Shown: positions 23,312-35,555 of the stretch, piece after piece
Numbering within the stretch: position 1 is the first letter of the stretch
Layout of the letters: every line of letters starts with the position of its first letter
Notes under the pieces: generated by a model
Database searches by the model: none
The model's input: the letters and a program-made list of their open reading frames with translations, nothing else
What the model was told of the DNA's origin: nothing
Assembly (NCBI GenBank): GCA_025449115.1
Contig: JAHLKC010000025.1
Coordinates: 62,001-126,000, forward strand
From: Chytridium lagenaria
Taxonomy: Eukaryota; Chytridiomycota; Chytridiomycetes; Chytridiales; Chytridiaceae
Direction: 5' to 3'
Length of the DNA stretch: 64,000 nucleotides
Made by a program: the position numbers and the translations under genes

Positions 23312-24159
23312 AAATGGACTTTTCTCTTTGTCTTTCCTGGATCACTAGAAAACCCTGTTATGCATTCCCCTTTTTTTGTTCGTTTTCACACCTTTATTCT
23401 GAGGGGCTTTATACTTTAACTACCGAAAACCCCTTTATGCAAGCACGCGTTTATTCTCATCTCGTACACCCCATTTCCTTCTGTTTTGGCAAAGACCCTC
23501 TTCATTATACATCAGTTGTTTTATCGTACACACTCGTACACCTTTCTGTTTGTTTGTCTTTTGTAAAACGTCCCCACGTACTTTATTAGACCATGAGTTT
23601 TTGTTTTCCTGAACCACTCAACACCACTCAATTCATGTTGTGTTTTAACTTTTACAACCATCACACACACACATTTCTCAATAGTTTTTCTGGTTATTTT
23701 TTCGATTGTTTGCCTCTTCTCATATGACGCGTTTTCGGGTTCTTGCTGGGGAGAGGAGTTTGATTTGCATTGAGCTGGGCCGTATACATTTGTTCTTTTG
23801 TTTAAAAAAACATTCAATAAGTTGGTTTTGGGTGACTATGTTTCTGATGATGAGGTGGGTTTGTGAGATTTCGGTTCATGAAATGGCACACTTTCTTCCT
23901 TACAAGACACGTTTTTTGATTCTTAAAAATGTCGTGGACTTCTCAACATTCTCCCCAAATCAACATTTGCAAGGGTAACCGACGCAACAGTATCCTAAAT
24001 CTCAACATCATACCCAGAATCCTCCTCGTCCCACAAAAACCCTTGAACATCGTTTGGCCGCCATCCAACCCAAAAATATCCCCAATAGTTGGTACCTAAA
24101 ATAATAAACCATCCCGCATCCAAAACCCACCAAACATCCCATTTCTTTCCCCCACCACC
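23312..24159. other. Intergenic, no gene seen
   Basis: Mixed-composition DNA between two plus-strand genes. The open frame at 23269-23589 overlaps the lipase end and is not supported. A minus-strand frame at 23995-24246 is the shadow of the next gene's promoter and first exon. Confidence 0.55.
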
Positions 24160-25479
24160 ATGTCTACACCCTGGAAGACCTTCACCCTTCTCGCTTTCTC
24201 CATCGCAGGCGTCTCTGCACATGGAGCCTTGACTTACCCTCCCCACGGTATGGGAAGTCGTTTGATAATAACGACCATCTAAGGTAATTTTGGGACGTCA
24301 CTTTACAGATTTGCTAAAATTTAATGTAAGGACACCTATCCATATGCGTCAAAACCTCTTCCCAGCCGGAACTCCCATGATCCCCTGTGGTGGTTTAACC
24401 CAATCCAACTCTAAAACCCCCGCCTTATCCGTCTCCCCCGCCCAAGACCTCGAAGTACAATGGGAGATGGGGTAAAAAAAAAAGCCAAACCCCTTATTCC
24501 TCATCATTCTTACCCAAAACATATACCTCTCCATGTAGATTCTGGACAGGCGCAGCCCTCCACGAAGGTTGGGTCACCATCAGTCTCGCCCACGACGACG
24601 CAGGTCCATACAAAGAACTCGCCGTCGTCGATTTCCGCGGAAAAAAAACCGTCGACGAATCACCACACGGCGTCAAAGTAACCCTCCCCTCAGACTTTAA
24701 GGTCGGGGATACCGCCACCCTCCAATTCAACTGGACCGCCAGCGTAACGGTAAAAACCCCCCGCGGCTTAATTTAGTAAAGCGACTAAAAAAAAAAACAA
24801 ACATATATTTATTGTAGCCCGAAATCTTTTACAACTGCGCTGACCTCAAATTCACCGACGCGTCATACACTCCTCCGAAAACGGATTCCAAAAAACCCGT
24901 CGTCGCTGCTGCCATCGCCCCTCCCATCGTCGCCTACACGCCCCCATCACCCCTCCCACCCTCTCATCCTCTCCCACAAACCCGGTAGAAGGCATAGTGA
25001 AAGAAGGCACAACCTGTGACGGCAAGACCCAATTCCATGCGTGTTCCAATGACGGTCGTCTAGCGCAATGCGCCAACAACAAGTGGGTGGTGAAAGCTTG
25101 TCCGGTGGGGTTGGTGTGTAATCGAAAATTGTTTGTGTGTGATTATCCAAAGGCTGTTGAGGAGATGGAGGCGAATGAGGCGAGGAAGGTGGAGGAGGCG
25201 AAAAAGGCTGAAGGGAAGACGGAGGAGAAGAAGGAGGAGGAGAAGACCGAGACGAAGCCTGGGGAGAAGACTGAAGAAAAGAAGGAGGAGGAAAAGCATG
25301 AGGAGAAGAAGGAGGAGGAAAAGCATGAGGAGACGAAGGATGAAGTGAAATACGAGGAAAAGAAGGACGAAAAGACGGGATGTGAGGCAAAGACAGTGAC
25401 CGTAACTGTCACGCAGACCCCAGAATGTACCCCTGAGGTGACGAAAAAGCGCAAGAGAAGAGATGATCTCGATCTCTAG
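24160..25479 (+). CDS. Secreted histidine-brace (LPMO-like) protein with CBM19-like domain and KE-rich tail
   Basis: The signal peptide ends ...GVSA and leaves a new N-terminal His (HGALTYPP), the hallmark of copper-binding LPMO and X325/BIM1-type proteins. Exon 1 is 24160-24247 and exon 2 starts at 24309; the junction rebuilds an Asp codon in phase. The core has PCGGL, a Trp/Gly-rich strand, a candidate second His (LHEGWVTISLAHDD), ATLQFNWTA and FYNCADLKFTD, like the conserved ends of AA16/X325 domains. A Pro/Thr linker leads to a six-Cys module from TTCDGKTQ to CDYP, resembling CBM19 chitin binding. A charged repeat of KKEEEKHEE type and a TVTVTVTQTPEC tail follow. One base is missing in the C5 run near 24940, which separates core and CBM frames. 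It may act on chitin, or bind copper without catalysis. Confidence 0.7.
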
Positions 25480-25600
25480 AAGAGAGACACATACCCCTGA
25501 AAATACCCCCCCCACTTTATTCCGCATATGATTTCTTTGTTTTTTCATGCGCGACTCAGATATACCTTGATTGTTTTTTGCCATGTACCGCAGCATTTGA

Positions 25601-26068
25601 ATGAATACCCTGTTCTGCGCGTCTTCTGCATATCTGTTTCCATATTCTAAAAAAAGAAGTTGCCCATCCGAACGAAAAAAATACACCATAGCAGAACGTA
25701 AGTACATAGCAGATCAAACGCGCCAGAGTGGGATGACCTCCATCTGTAAACACAAACAAACGCGTCCGAACGATCGTTTACACGCGTCATCTCTGATGGT
25801 TTGTTGCAAGCCTTTCAAACTCAAGACAATGAATACCCATTCTGCCCGTCTTCTACATATCTATTTCCATGTTTAAAAAAAGGACTTTGCCCAGCCTGAA
25901 AGAGAAAACACAACATCATCGTCAGCAGAACGTACGTACAGGGGCAGATCAAACGTGTCAGAGTTCCGCGGATCACCTCCATCTCTAAAAACAAACAAAC
26001 GTGTCCGAACTAGAGTTTACACGTCGACTCGAACGGTATTTATTTCAAACCTTTCACGCTCAAGACAT
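25601..26068. repeat. Diverged tandem duplication, ~228-239 bp unit, two copies
   Basis: Shared words in order are ATGAATACCC, CGTCTTCT.CATATCT, GCAGATCAAACG, ACCTCCATCT, ACAAACAAACG.GTCCGAAC and CAAGACA. The first copy runs about 25601-25828, the second about 25829-26068. 25480-25600 and 26069-26300 hold nothing that I can assign. Confidence 0.75.
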
Positions 26069-26300
26069 TTCGACAATGACGGTGACAAAGTGAATGGAGG
26101 AGGTACCTAACCTCTCCAAACATTGAATACCTATCCCACATTCACACCTCGCGTCCACGGAAAAAAATAAATAAAAAGTAATGTAATGTATTAACCACTT
26201 CACAAACCTAAAAAACAAGAAATGAGGCAAACCGTCCCAAAAAAAGAAGAAAACAAAAAAAATATGCTGTGTATCCCAAAAAAGCCGAAACCGTCTTGTT

Positions 26301-28456
26301 CTACTTGGCAATAAGGCTACGTCCCGTCATCTCCTCAGGAATAGAAAGCCCCATCACATCAAGCACAGTCGGCGCAACATCCGCAAGAATACCTTCCTCA
26401 GTCGTAATGAATTTATGAGTGGTCGAAGTCATCACAAACGGCACTACGCAAAAGAAAAAACACGTAAACATTCATCACGAAATAAGACGCAGGGGGAATA
26501 TGGGCGCCTTCCCCCTCAGAAAAATCACAACTTACCTTTGTTACAAGTATGCGCGGTATGCGGCGTCCCATCCGCTGCCACCATCTTCTCCGCATTCCCA
26601 TGATCAGCCGTGATGAACAAAGTAAACCCATTCTCCTCACACGCCTTGAAAATAATCCCAATCGCCTTATCCGTCGCCTCAACCCCCTTCTTGGCAGCCT
26701 CAAAACACACCAGTATGTCCAACCATATCAGGCGGAGCAAAGTTACACATCACAAAAGGGTGTTTACCTTCAGCGACGCGTTCAGCAACCTAAAACACAT
26801 GTGGAGAGTGAGAAAAAAAAAACAACGAGAAAAAAAAAAGGTGGGGGTGCGTACCTTTTCAGCAACTTCAATGGCACTCATCTCGGGTTTAAGATCGTAG
26901 GTCGCGACTTTAGGGGATGCCACGAGATCACGGTCTTCCATCTTGTATTGGGCTTCAGTGCCACCGTTGAAGAAGAAGGTAACGTGAGCGTATTTCTCGG
27001 TTTCTGCGATATGGCATTGAGGAACTTCGTGGTGACCAAGCCATTCAGCGAGAACGTTGGTCATCTTCTGGGGAGGGAAGATGAGAGCAAAGGGGTAGTC
27101 GGCCTTGTATTGGGTCATGGTGGTGATGGACTAAATGGTATATAGGCAAAATAAAGTTAGAGGACGTATAACAAGAGAAAAACAAAAAATACTCACAACA
27201 TCCTTGGGAACCCGGGCAACCTCAAAAGGCGTCGGAAGAATCCCAATAGCAGACGACAACTCCCTCATACGATCCGACCTGAAGTTAAAGAAAACAAGTG
27301 TATCTCCATCCTTAATAGCCCCCTTAGCATCCGCAAGGACAATCGGCTTCAAAAACTCATCCGTCTCATCCCTCTTATACGCTTCATCCACCGCATCCTT
27401 AAATCCCTCAAAATCCGACACATACTTGCCCACACTCGACACACCATCCACCACAGCATCATAAGCAATCTTCACCCTCTCCCACCTCTTATCCCTGTCC
27501 ATCGCATAATACCTCCCAACAATCGTCGCAAGCGTTCCATAGTTGATCGAATCAACATGCTCACGAAGACGCTGGAGGTACGTCACAGTGGACCGAGGGG
27601 AGGTGTCACGACCGTCACCAAAGAAATGGATAAAGGTTTCCGGGACTTGTGCGGCTTTAGCAGCTGTGAGAAGGGCGTGGAGATGGTCTTGGTGGGAGTG
27701 GACACCACCGTCTGAAACGAGACCGAGGAGGTGGAGACGACCAGTGCCAGTGGGGGAGGCGGCGCGTTTGAAAGCGTCAGAGAGGGCAGGTTGACTTGCG
27801 AGTGTGTTTTTCTTGACGGCGAGCTCGATGCGAACGATATCCTTATAATCAAATGTTTCAGCAATCATACGGATCTGGAAGGTAGCGGCTTCCCATGATG
27901 GAATTATCGATGGCATCTACACGCATCAAATCCGCAGCGACATAATAAACCACACGCATTATCCCCGTACATGTCCAGCCAAAAACTAAACGCATCATCC
28001 CCGTACATGTCCACCCAAAACTAAACGCATCATCTCCATACACGTCCACCCAAAAACCAATCACTCCACAAAGATCCATCAAACCCTTCCCGCGCCATCG
28101 TCACATAACCACCCCTCCATCAACAAACCCCTCCACAACCAAAACCAAAACCACAAAGACAAAACCCACCTGATAAACCACTCTCCCCGCTCCAATATTC
28201 AAATGTCCAACCTCCGAATTCCCCATAAGTCCATCCGGCAACCCAACGCTAAACCCATGTGCCCCCAACTCTGTGAACGGGAAATTCTTTTCAAGGGAAT
28301 CCATGACGGGGGTTTCCGCATGCTTGATGGCATCACCTGCAGCATCTTCAGGGGCGCCAATACCCCACCCGTCAATACAGATCAGACAGACGTTCTGTGG
28401 GTAGGTGTGAGTTGTGGGAAAAGGGCAAATGGACTTACTTGTTTCACTTGAGCCAT
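26301..28456 (-). CDS. gpmI: 2,3-bisphosphoglycerate-independent phosphoglycerate mutase
   Basis: Interconverts 3- and 2-phosphoglycerate in glycolysis, using two metal ions. ATG is at 28456 and the first exon is short (MAQVKQ). Landmarks: CIDGWGIG (metal-binding Asp), [18 protein letters not shown] (the Ser that becomes phosphorylated), [42 protein letters not shown] (metal Asp and His), TADHGNAE and the C-terminal [18 protein letters not shown]. Stop at 26301-26303. Every exon junction keeps phase and no frame slip is seen, in contrast to its neighbours. The second intron (about 27853-28170) is long and contains a small tandem repeat. The fungal use of the cofactor-independent type is normal; animals and budding yeasts use the other type. 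Confidence 0.95.
27955..28062. repeat. Intronic tandem repeat, ~35-bp unit, three copies
   Basis: Copies begin CGCATTAT/CGCATCAT at 27955, 27991 and 28026 and contain CC.TACA.GTCCA.CCAAAA. They lie inside the second intron of the phosphoglycerate mutase gene. Confidence 0.85.
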
Positions 28457-29097
28457 TGTGGGTGGAACTGGATAGCGCGATTGTTGTTGTGGAGAAGATC
28501 AAATGTGTATATGCAGAGATGAGCAGGGAAGAGGGGGGAGGGGAGTTAGTAAAATAATGAACAACAGCGACGGGTGAATGACGATGACGGACTCTGAGCA
28601 TGCACACCTTGAACGTTATTTATTGTTGAGGAAAAAAACCAGCAAAATTTCAAAGTGCTTTGTCCCCATTTGGCATTCCATCGATAACAATCTCCGGGCT
28701 TCATCCCATCACATCTCGTGGACTGACAGCAAAACAATAAAATATTTTTAGAGCCTGCAAGAGAGATAAACAAATGTACTGAATTGGTGCCGCCAAATAA
28801 GATAAAATACACAAAGGTAAATAAACACAATGCAGCGGATGTGACAAAAAAAGAGCAAAGGAATGAAGCGACATGTAAAATAGAACAACGTTAGAAAAAG
28901 GAGTAGAACTGTTGAATTGAACTCTATCACAGCTGCAAACGAAAAGGATATGACCATAAACAAAACGTTACAACCCAACCTTTTTTCACGCCTTCCAAAA
29001 AAAAAAAAGCATATCATCCACCGTACCGAAAAAAAAATGAAAAGCGGGAAAACAAAACGTGCTTCCATTCAAAAAAAACCAACCAAAGAAAACCACC
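28457..29097. other. Intergenic, promoter side of the mutase gene
   Basis: No gene seen. The mutase gene starts on the left and the LEA2-like gene ends on the right, both on the minus strand. Minus-strand open frames here are Phe-rich and not credible. Confidence 0.55.
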
Positions 29098-31577
29098 TAG
29101 ACCAGTCCCATCATCCACGTCGAAATCCCCAAACTCCTCAACACAATCCCCAGAATCCACCCAGCAACCACAGACCCCGCAGCCCCCTGCAAAGTCTGAA
29201 ACGGGTACTCAAAATTAATCTGCGACGCCACAAGACTCAACCACTGCACTCTTCTCATCTGCTCATCCAGCACAGTGACATTGGTGGCTCCAATCAATTT
29301 CGCCTGTCGGTAGTCAAACGTTTGAAGCACGACTTGGATTTGATCGCTGATGAGTGAGGTGGGACGCGGGGATGGGGAGGAATGTGGTGGTGGTCGTGGA
29401 GGTCGTTGAAGATGTGGATTCGAGAGAAAGTGAGGAAGTTGGGACGCTCGTGGATAAAGGGGACGGGGAGGGAGAAGGGGAGGGTTGTTGCTGTCTCTGG
29501 CTCGGAGGTGCGTAAGAAAAGAATTCGAGGGGATAGTGAGGGTGGTTGAGCCAGCGGTGAATTTGAGTTCAGGAATAAGGCAGTAAGCGAGGGGCCTCCC
29601 GTCCAGCGTGAGGTTAAAGGTGATGTTGCGAAGGTGGAATCCCAGAGGGGTGGGGTTGGAAGCGTCAAGGTCGATACGGAGACCTGTGCGGATGCGGTCG
29701 CCGGCCACGGTAAAATCGAGAGCGGTGATATTGGGCATTGGGCCAGGTCCAGGAGCAGTGAGATCTGTATAAAATTACATAAAGTCAGAAAACATACAAT
29801 AATGCGTTATAAAAGTAAAACAAAAAGCAAAAAACAAACTCACCAGTCCCACCAAGCTCCTTCCCAATATCCAAAACCCTCATCAAATTCAACCCCCAAT
29901 ACTCCAACGTCCCCACATTCACCAACCCATCAATAGCAATAGACGCTAACGGCACGAAATCCCCCTTATCCAAAACAACCTCGAAAGTCCCTTCACATAC
30001 GAAGCCATCGCCGCGCCTCCATTCAAAATTTCCAAAAGAATCCCGTTGAACTCGTCTGCATCTTTCCATTCAAAATACTCGCACCACCCAGATACGGTGA
30101 TATCCTAAACATGTCCGTCCATTCTTTCTCGGGACTGTTGACGTGGGGACAACCGTCCCATTGACGATATTCAGAGGCGAAACCAAGGCCTTTGCCGTCC
30201 ATGTTGAATTTTCACGAAGCCTGATGGGAATGTTGAACGGTACAGCGACCCCACCAGTGTAGGCCGAAAAATTGGCATAGGAACCCCTTTCAGTGAAATT
30301 CCCTAAACTGACTTCGGTGACGGTGAAGGCGATCCTCCTGTTTTTCCATTTGCAAAGTTATCCGTCACCATCTTTGGGATAATAACCTTAATAAACACAG
30401 GCACCATGATAGCGTCACAACCACAACCATGATAGCAATCCAGATGCACACCCATACCAAGCAGCGTCGGCGTTGAATACGTCGCTTAATATCCTCTTCG
30501 GCACGCATGGCACGGCATACACTTTCAGGTGTAGCATGTGCAAGATCGTACTTTAGAGCAGAATCATCAAGTTCAGCTTTAGGTGGCGGTCTAGGTCCCA
30601 TATCTATTCTCGACAGAGCACGTCGCAGGATCCCACCACCATCCTTCTCATCCACCGGCACCGCTCTTCCTTTCGCACTCAGCGACTTGATGTCTTCATC
30701 AGACATGGGGAGCGGGGCTGGGAATCTTGCACGGCTAGGCATCATCTTTTTCTTTGGTGGATTTTAGCCATGTGAGAGCGCCTGTGCCTGCCGTACGTCC
30801 AGTCTTATCAGTTGGAGCCTCAGAAGGCGGCGGAGCGCCTAATTCAGATGCCTCAGCGATGGATGTCACATCGGCTGCAGGTGTATGTAGGCTACCATCA
30901 CCAAGATTACGAACCCTCTGACGGATGCCCCATCAACTGGTGATTTGAGCGACTTTGCAGACTTGGTGGTAGCCGATTCTTGGCAGAGATTTTCCATTGA
31001 CTTCTTCGTTGTCTATAGCCGCAAAGGTGTATTGGCGGGAGTGGATGCGTCTTTTACGGATAATGGACGAGCTGGAAAGTAAGCCAGACCTCCACTTTTT
31101 CTTGAAGGTGCGGTTTGGTCGGCTGTGAGAATGCCTGCTTCAAGCACAAGCTTTGTAAGAGTATCGTCATCCACTCTTTTAGTGCTCGGTCTACGCCCTG
31201 TTGAGGCACCGCTGACACTTCGATTGACGGTGGTGCTTGAGGTGGCACCATTATTCCGAGTTGAAGTTATTTCAGAGTTTAAACGTGGGGAAGATGTAGC
31301 GTTGGGAGTATGAGTGGGAGTTGCATGACGAGTCGAGTCATGAGTCGAGTTGTGTGGACGGAGGAGTTGGTGAGGGTGTGTGATTTGAGGATTCAGATGT
31401 CAAGGTCTGGTCGGGTGTTGGTGGTGCAGAAGTTCTGGGAGACCTTTTGACGGACCGACGGGCGGATGGTGATGATGGAGATGAGGCCAGTTCCACGTTT
31501 TGATAAGTTGGGCTCGTTGGAGACGTTGTAGAGACGGTGGAGGTGGGAGACGATGGGTTGGTAGGTTGAGGAGCCAT
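29098..31577 (-). CDS. LEA2/DUF3712-like single-pass membrane protein (probably one gene across a stop/start overlap)
   Basis: From ATG 31577 the N-terminus is a Ser/Thr/Pro-rich, probably cytosolic, disordered region. It ends at a TAG at 30735-30737, and a new ATG at 30745 overlaps it in another frame (MMPSRARFPAPL). If one A of the five-A run is an error, the two frames fuse. Next come a basic patch (RRIQRRRC) and a membrane segment (WVCIWIAIMVVVVTLSW). The outer part has many N-glycosylation sites and LEA2-like strands (FTVTEVSLGNFTE, RIDLDASNPTPLGFHL, NITFNLTLDGRPLAY) and ends in a hydrophobic tail after NFEYPFQTLQG. Further slips occur near 31370, 31000-30900, 30400, 30140 and 30020. Known relatives such as yeast Tag1 sit in the vacuole membrane; that role here is only a guess. 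Confidence 0.5.
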
Positions 31578-33297
31578 TGCTGTTAGATGAAGCGAATGCG
31601 CTCTATTTGATCAAGGGAAAGAGAGTAGCGTTAAGATCAGAGGGATAGAAAGGTTATCTACTGCAGCCGCACAGAAAAGATGTGATGAAGAAGTGAGCAC
31701 TAACAAAGCGAATGACTCGGATGGGTGATGAAATGGGAGAGCTTCAGAATCTTCCTTTTTGTCCAAACTGAACTCCAAAGGCTCGTTGTCGCAACGAAAA
31801 ACAAACAGAATGGACTGAATAACGGTATAGCGCAATAACTGCCAAACTGGAGGCTTCCTTTCCGAGCGCCGTTCAAAAAGCGGGTACTCCAGGTGTTATT
31901 GAACGAGAAAGGAAAAAATTCCCAGCCGCCAGCATGAAAGTAGTTTTTTGGAGGCTGCCCCCTATCAGTTCTTTGTTTCCAGCTGGGTCCCTTTGCTTTC
32001 TCTTATTCCACATGTTGAGAGCTTTGCTTTTGTAGTTGTGCGGTTGACGGCATTAACGCTATTGGAGGCTGCAGATGGATCACCTTAGTTAGACACAGTA
32101 GTGGATGAAGTGCTCTTGATGGAAGACAGTAGAGTAGCCCTGTTTCTCCCGTTTGTGAGTAAGTACTTTTGGATGAGGTAGGAGAATGAGAAGAGGAATA
32201 TCAAAGGCGACTCTTTGGTAGTTACTATGCAGGTAGGTAGAGAGAAGAAGGTGTGTGTGTGTGTGTGTACCAATAAGAGTAAACAAACAATAATCAAGAA
32301 CAACAACAATAACAAGAGTGGATAAAGTAATTAATAGGAAATGCGGGTTATCTTTTAATTCACCTCTTGTTTCGGTCTTGTTTTGTTCCTGTAAATAAAT
32401 AAATAATAAATAGTTTGCACGAATAAAATGACTTTTGCTGTTATGTAGTAAAGGTTTAATGAAAACAAAAAAGAAGGGCGAGGGCTTCAAGTTAAACACA
32501 TAATGTAGTCTGCAGTCAGTCAGTCAGTCAGTCAGACAGTCAGCCTAGTATATAGTGTCTAGTCTGAAACAATAATACAGTGTGATCAGGAAGGGTTAGA
32601 AGGTTGGTTGGTTATGGTCATGCAGTTGAATATTGAATATTCTGGCAACATGTATAAGATTACACGTATTTAGCATTTATTTTTGGACTTTTTGCTGCAG
32701 CACATAGGGATATCATCCTTGGAATAATGTCATGTGTAATGTAATGAATACGAATGACATACACACTAATGGATGGATGGGTAACAAGTGTTCTCTGCAT
32801 AGACATGCATTCCATCCATCTCCATGGGTCATATGTATGTACTATAAATAAATCATACTACCTACACACGTGCATTGGGTAGTAGATAGTACATCGTAAG
32901 ACATGAGCACAGCAAGTGTACGGCCGTCACTCAAAGAGTCAAGCATAAGGCTCTTATGGATATTTATTGATAAAGGAACATGTGCAGAGCAGAGTAGAGA
33001 GAAACAAGAATGTGTGATGCTACACTATACGTCTTGGTTACATACATGTTGCATGCATATGCTACTGTATAGCTGCATTATACCTTGGTTACATACATCC
33101 TAAACACATGCTGCCAGGTACGTTCCGTACATACGCACGAGCAGGAAATGTGATTAAATTAATTACCAAATTACATACTCATATTAATTACCATTTGATA
33201 ATAACCCCTCCAGTTTCTCCCTGTTTTGGTTTCACGTCAAAGTCAATAATGTACAATATTAAATATTATACCCATACATACCCTTGTTGACAAACAG

Positions 33298-33333
<36 letters not shown>

Positions 33334-33378
33334 TTTGAGAGTCGTGAAAGAGTAACTGGGTAGTGCTGGCACCTCAAC
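31578..33378. other. Intergenic, microsatellite-rich
   Basis: Lies between two divergently transcribed genes and so should hold both promoters. It contains (GT)n at about 32252-32267, (CAGT)n at 32513-32542, GGAT repeats near 32770 and an unbroken run of 34 A at 33298-33331 just before the next gene. No open frame in it looks like a gene. Confidence 0.6.
33298..33331. repeat. Poly(A) run, 34 bp
   Basis: Uninterrupted A tract, the longest homopolymer in the window, 48 bp before the first ATG of the LRR-type gene. No retroposed sequence is visible to its left. Confidence 0.95.
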
Positions 33379-35555
33379 ATGGCCGGGTCTCATCAACTAC
33401 GGCAGAGTAGCCATCATACTATCTTGAGGCAAGAACAAGGATCCCAAAAGGATGAATGCATTTGCAAAGAGACAACCTGTGAGAACAGCCAACAGCAGAA
33501 CATCTTGGGAACTTGGTCCAGTCCCGTTGTCCAGACATCACCATCATCATCACCTTCAATACGACACCGACGACACAAACCTTCCACGTCACTCTCATCA
33601 CATTCACACCTACTTCCCATCTCCCTTCTCTCGCTTTGCGCCTACTTTCATTCCTCCACCTTTATTATCGTCCATGCACAAAGCACCACCACCACCTCCA
33701 CATCCACAACAGCCCCCGAACCTCTCCGGCCACCCCCATTCGGTGCATGCATTAGTCTCAAGATTATCTTGGAGAACTGGGGGTTTATTGTAGAGTTTGG
33801 GGATCCGAATCCATCATTCTGTCAATGCAACTTTAGGACACTTAATGGTAAAGTCCAGCCTTGGACGTTTTGTGCGAGCAGGGCACCGACTGGGTTTGAC
33901 ATGCTGTGAGTATTTGTCTCGTGTCTTTGATCCTACTCGATGCATAAATCAAGCACCGATTTTTGTTGGTTCTTGTTGGCAATAAGAATGCTAAGGTATT
34001 TGCTTAGATACATCAACGAACCACCTCGACCGTTGTTGGCATTTCCGGAACTGTTGCTGCCAGGCTTGGGGATTACTATAGGATTTGAGAATCTGACCAC
34101 TTTGTGAGTTTTTATTTCGGTATTGGCTTTTCTCTTTGTTCATGTTCATTTTGTTGACATAAATCTACAGAACTTGTATCAATGATTGCATTTTCGGAGA
34201 GAATGTTCTTTTGGATACAGCGAGACTACCGCCGTTGCTTCAAAGCTTGTAAGAGTTAAAAAATTACCCTATGTGGAATTAATTGCAATCGTCTTTACTC
34301 ATATAATATTATTTGTATGCATTTTAAATAGGGACATATCTAACAATCCCAATATCACGGGAACCTGGCCATCTCCCGAATTCTTCTCCATCACTAGAAT
34401 GTAAGCGCCTTAAATTTTTCGCAATATCATTTCCTACACATCAACCCCTAAAAAATATTGATCTTCCTGCAGCAACGTTACTCGCTCCAATCTCTGCTGT
34501 CCCGACCAAATGCCCGCAAAAAATATTGTCTGCAACGGCGCAATCCGTTCATGTCTTGGCGGTCTCGTCATCCCACCAGGCGGCGAATCCACACTCCCGA
34601 CCCTCTCCCTTCCCACCGACTCCGAACCCTTCCCTCCCTCAACCTCCTTCCCATCCACCTCCAACACCATCTCCTCAAATCTCGCTAACATGTCATCAAA
34701 TATCGGACCGACGAATCGATCAACGGGCAACGCTGTGGCAGTGGAAGGAAATGCGTCAGGTCCTACCATCAGCACGTCGCTTCTTGCGGTTATTGTATGC
34801 ATTGCTATCCTTGTCGCTGTGATCCTTGCATCTTCGTTCTTTGTCATCGTCAATCGACGGAAAGGAAGCACGCCGGCATTATTGAGTGGTAAAGAAAAGG
34901 AACGTCAAAATTCACCGCCCATTCCATCCCCGGAACCTGAATCCGCATCGTTAGCGTTGAAACCACCAGTCGCACCAGGAAACCCTTCCTCCATGTTTCC
35001 CGACCTCCACGAAGACGACAAAGGAGGCTTCCTTGTTTCCACCTCCTCCTCTGCAGCAGCCCCAACCCTTCCCACTGTTGATTCTCCACCCAAGCCACCC
35101 ACACCGACCCTCCCTATTTCCCTTGTCCCCATGCCACCTTCATTCAACCCACGCACCGCCCCTTCTCCGCCCGGTTCCTACGTGCATTCGAATCCCTACA
35201 TCCAGATCCCTTCGTGGCCGCAGTATTCGCCGCATCCGAGACAGCCGCCACCGTTGAATGCGCATTTGGCGCCATTGAAGAGGTCTGCCATGGATCCGGC
35301 GAGGACTGGGACGCCTGTTCGAGGCGGGCCGGCGCATCGTGGACGGTATGGGGGCAAAGGGGGGATGCATGGGATGGGTGGTGAGGATGGATTGGGGATG
35401 GAGAATGGGAGGATGCGAGATGGGGAAGGTGGGAAGAGGGGGTGAAGGGGGAGGAGAAGGTGCAGCATGAGTTGGAGGTTATTACTGAGGAGAGTGATGT
35501 GGGGAGTTTGGAGGGGGAGGTTGGGACGACTGCTTTGGTGGCGTTATCGGCTTAA
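33379..35555 (+). CDS. LRR-type single-pass membrane receptor-like protein
   Basis: The N-terminal part contains a likely signal segment (LLPISLLSLCAYFHSSTFIIVHAQS) before a Thr/Ser linker and a Cys-containing cap. A string of small exons follows (about 33989-34103, 34172-34248, 34332-34400, then 34473 on), joined by GT-AG introns. Several carry plant-type LRR words such as LTTL, LPPLLQSL and DISNNPNITGTWPSP. Cys residues near CCPDQM close the ectodomain. A membrane segment (SLLAVIVCIAILVAVILASSFFVIV) and stop-transfer RRK come next, then a long Pro/Ser/Gly-rich cytosolic tail without kinase motifs. The last residues (VQHELEVITEES…TTALVALSA, stop 35553-35555) need one frame slip at the G run near 35435. 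The exact start is uncertain because two frames compete before the signal segment. Its ligand is unknown. Confidence 0.6.

Noticed and set aside
25060..25707. Minus-strand Leu/Phe-rich frame that looks like a membrane protein
   Set aside because: Produced by the complement of GAG/AAG repeats in the LPMO-like gene's charged tail.
33298..33331. Poly(A) run as the tail of a retroposed gene copy
   Set aside because: No gene-like sequence, target duplication or truncated LINE-type sequence lies to its left.
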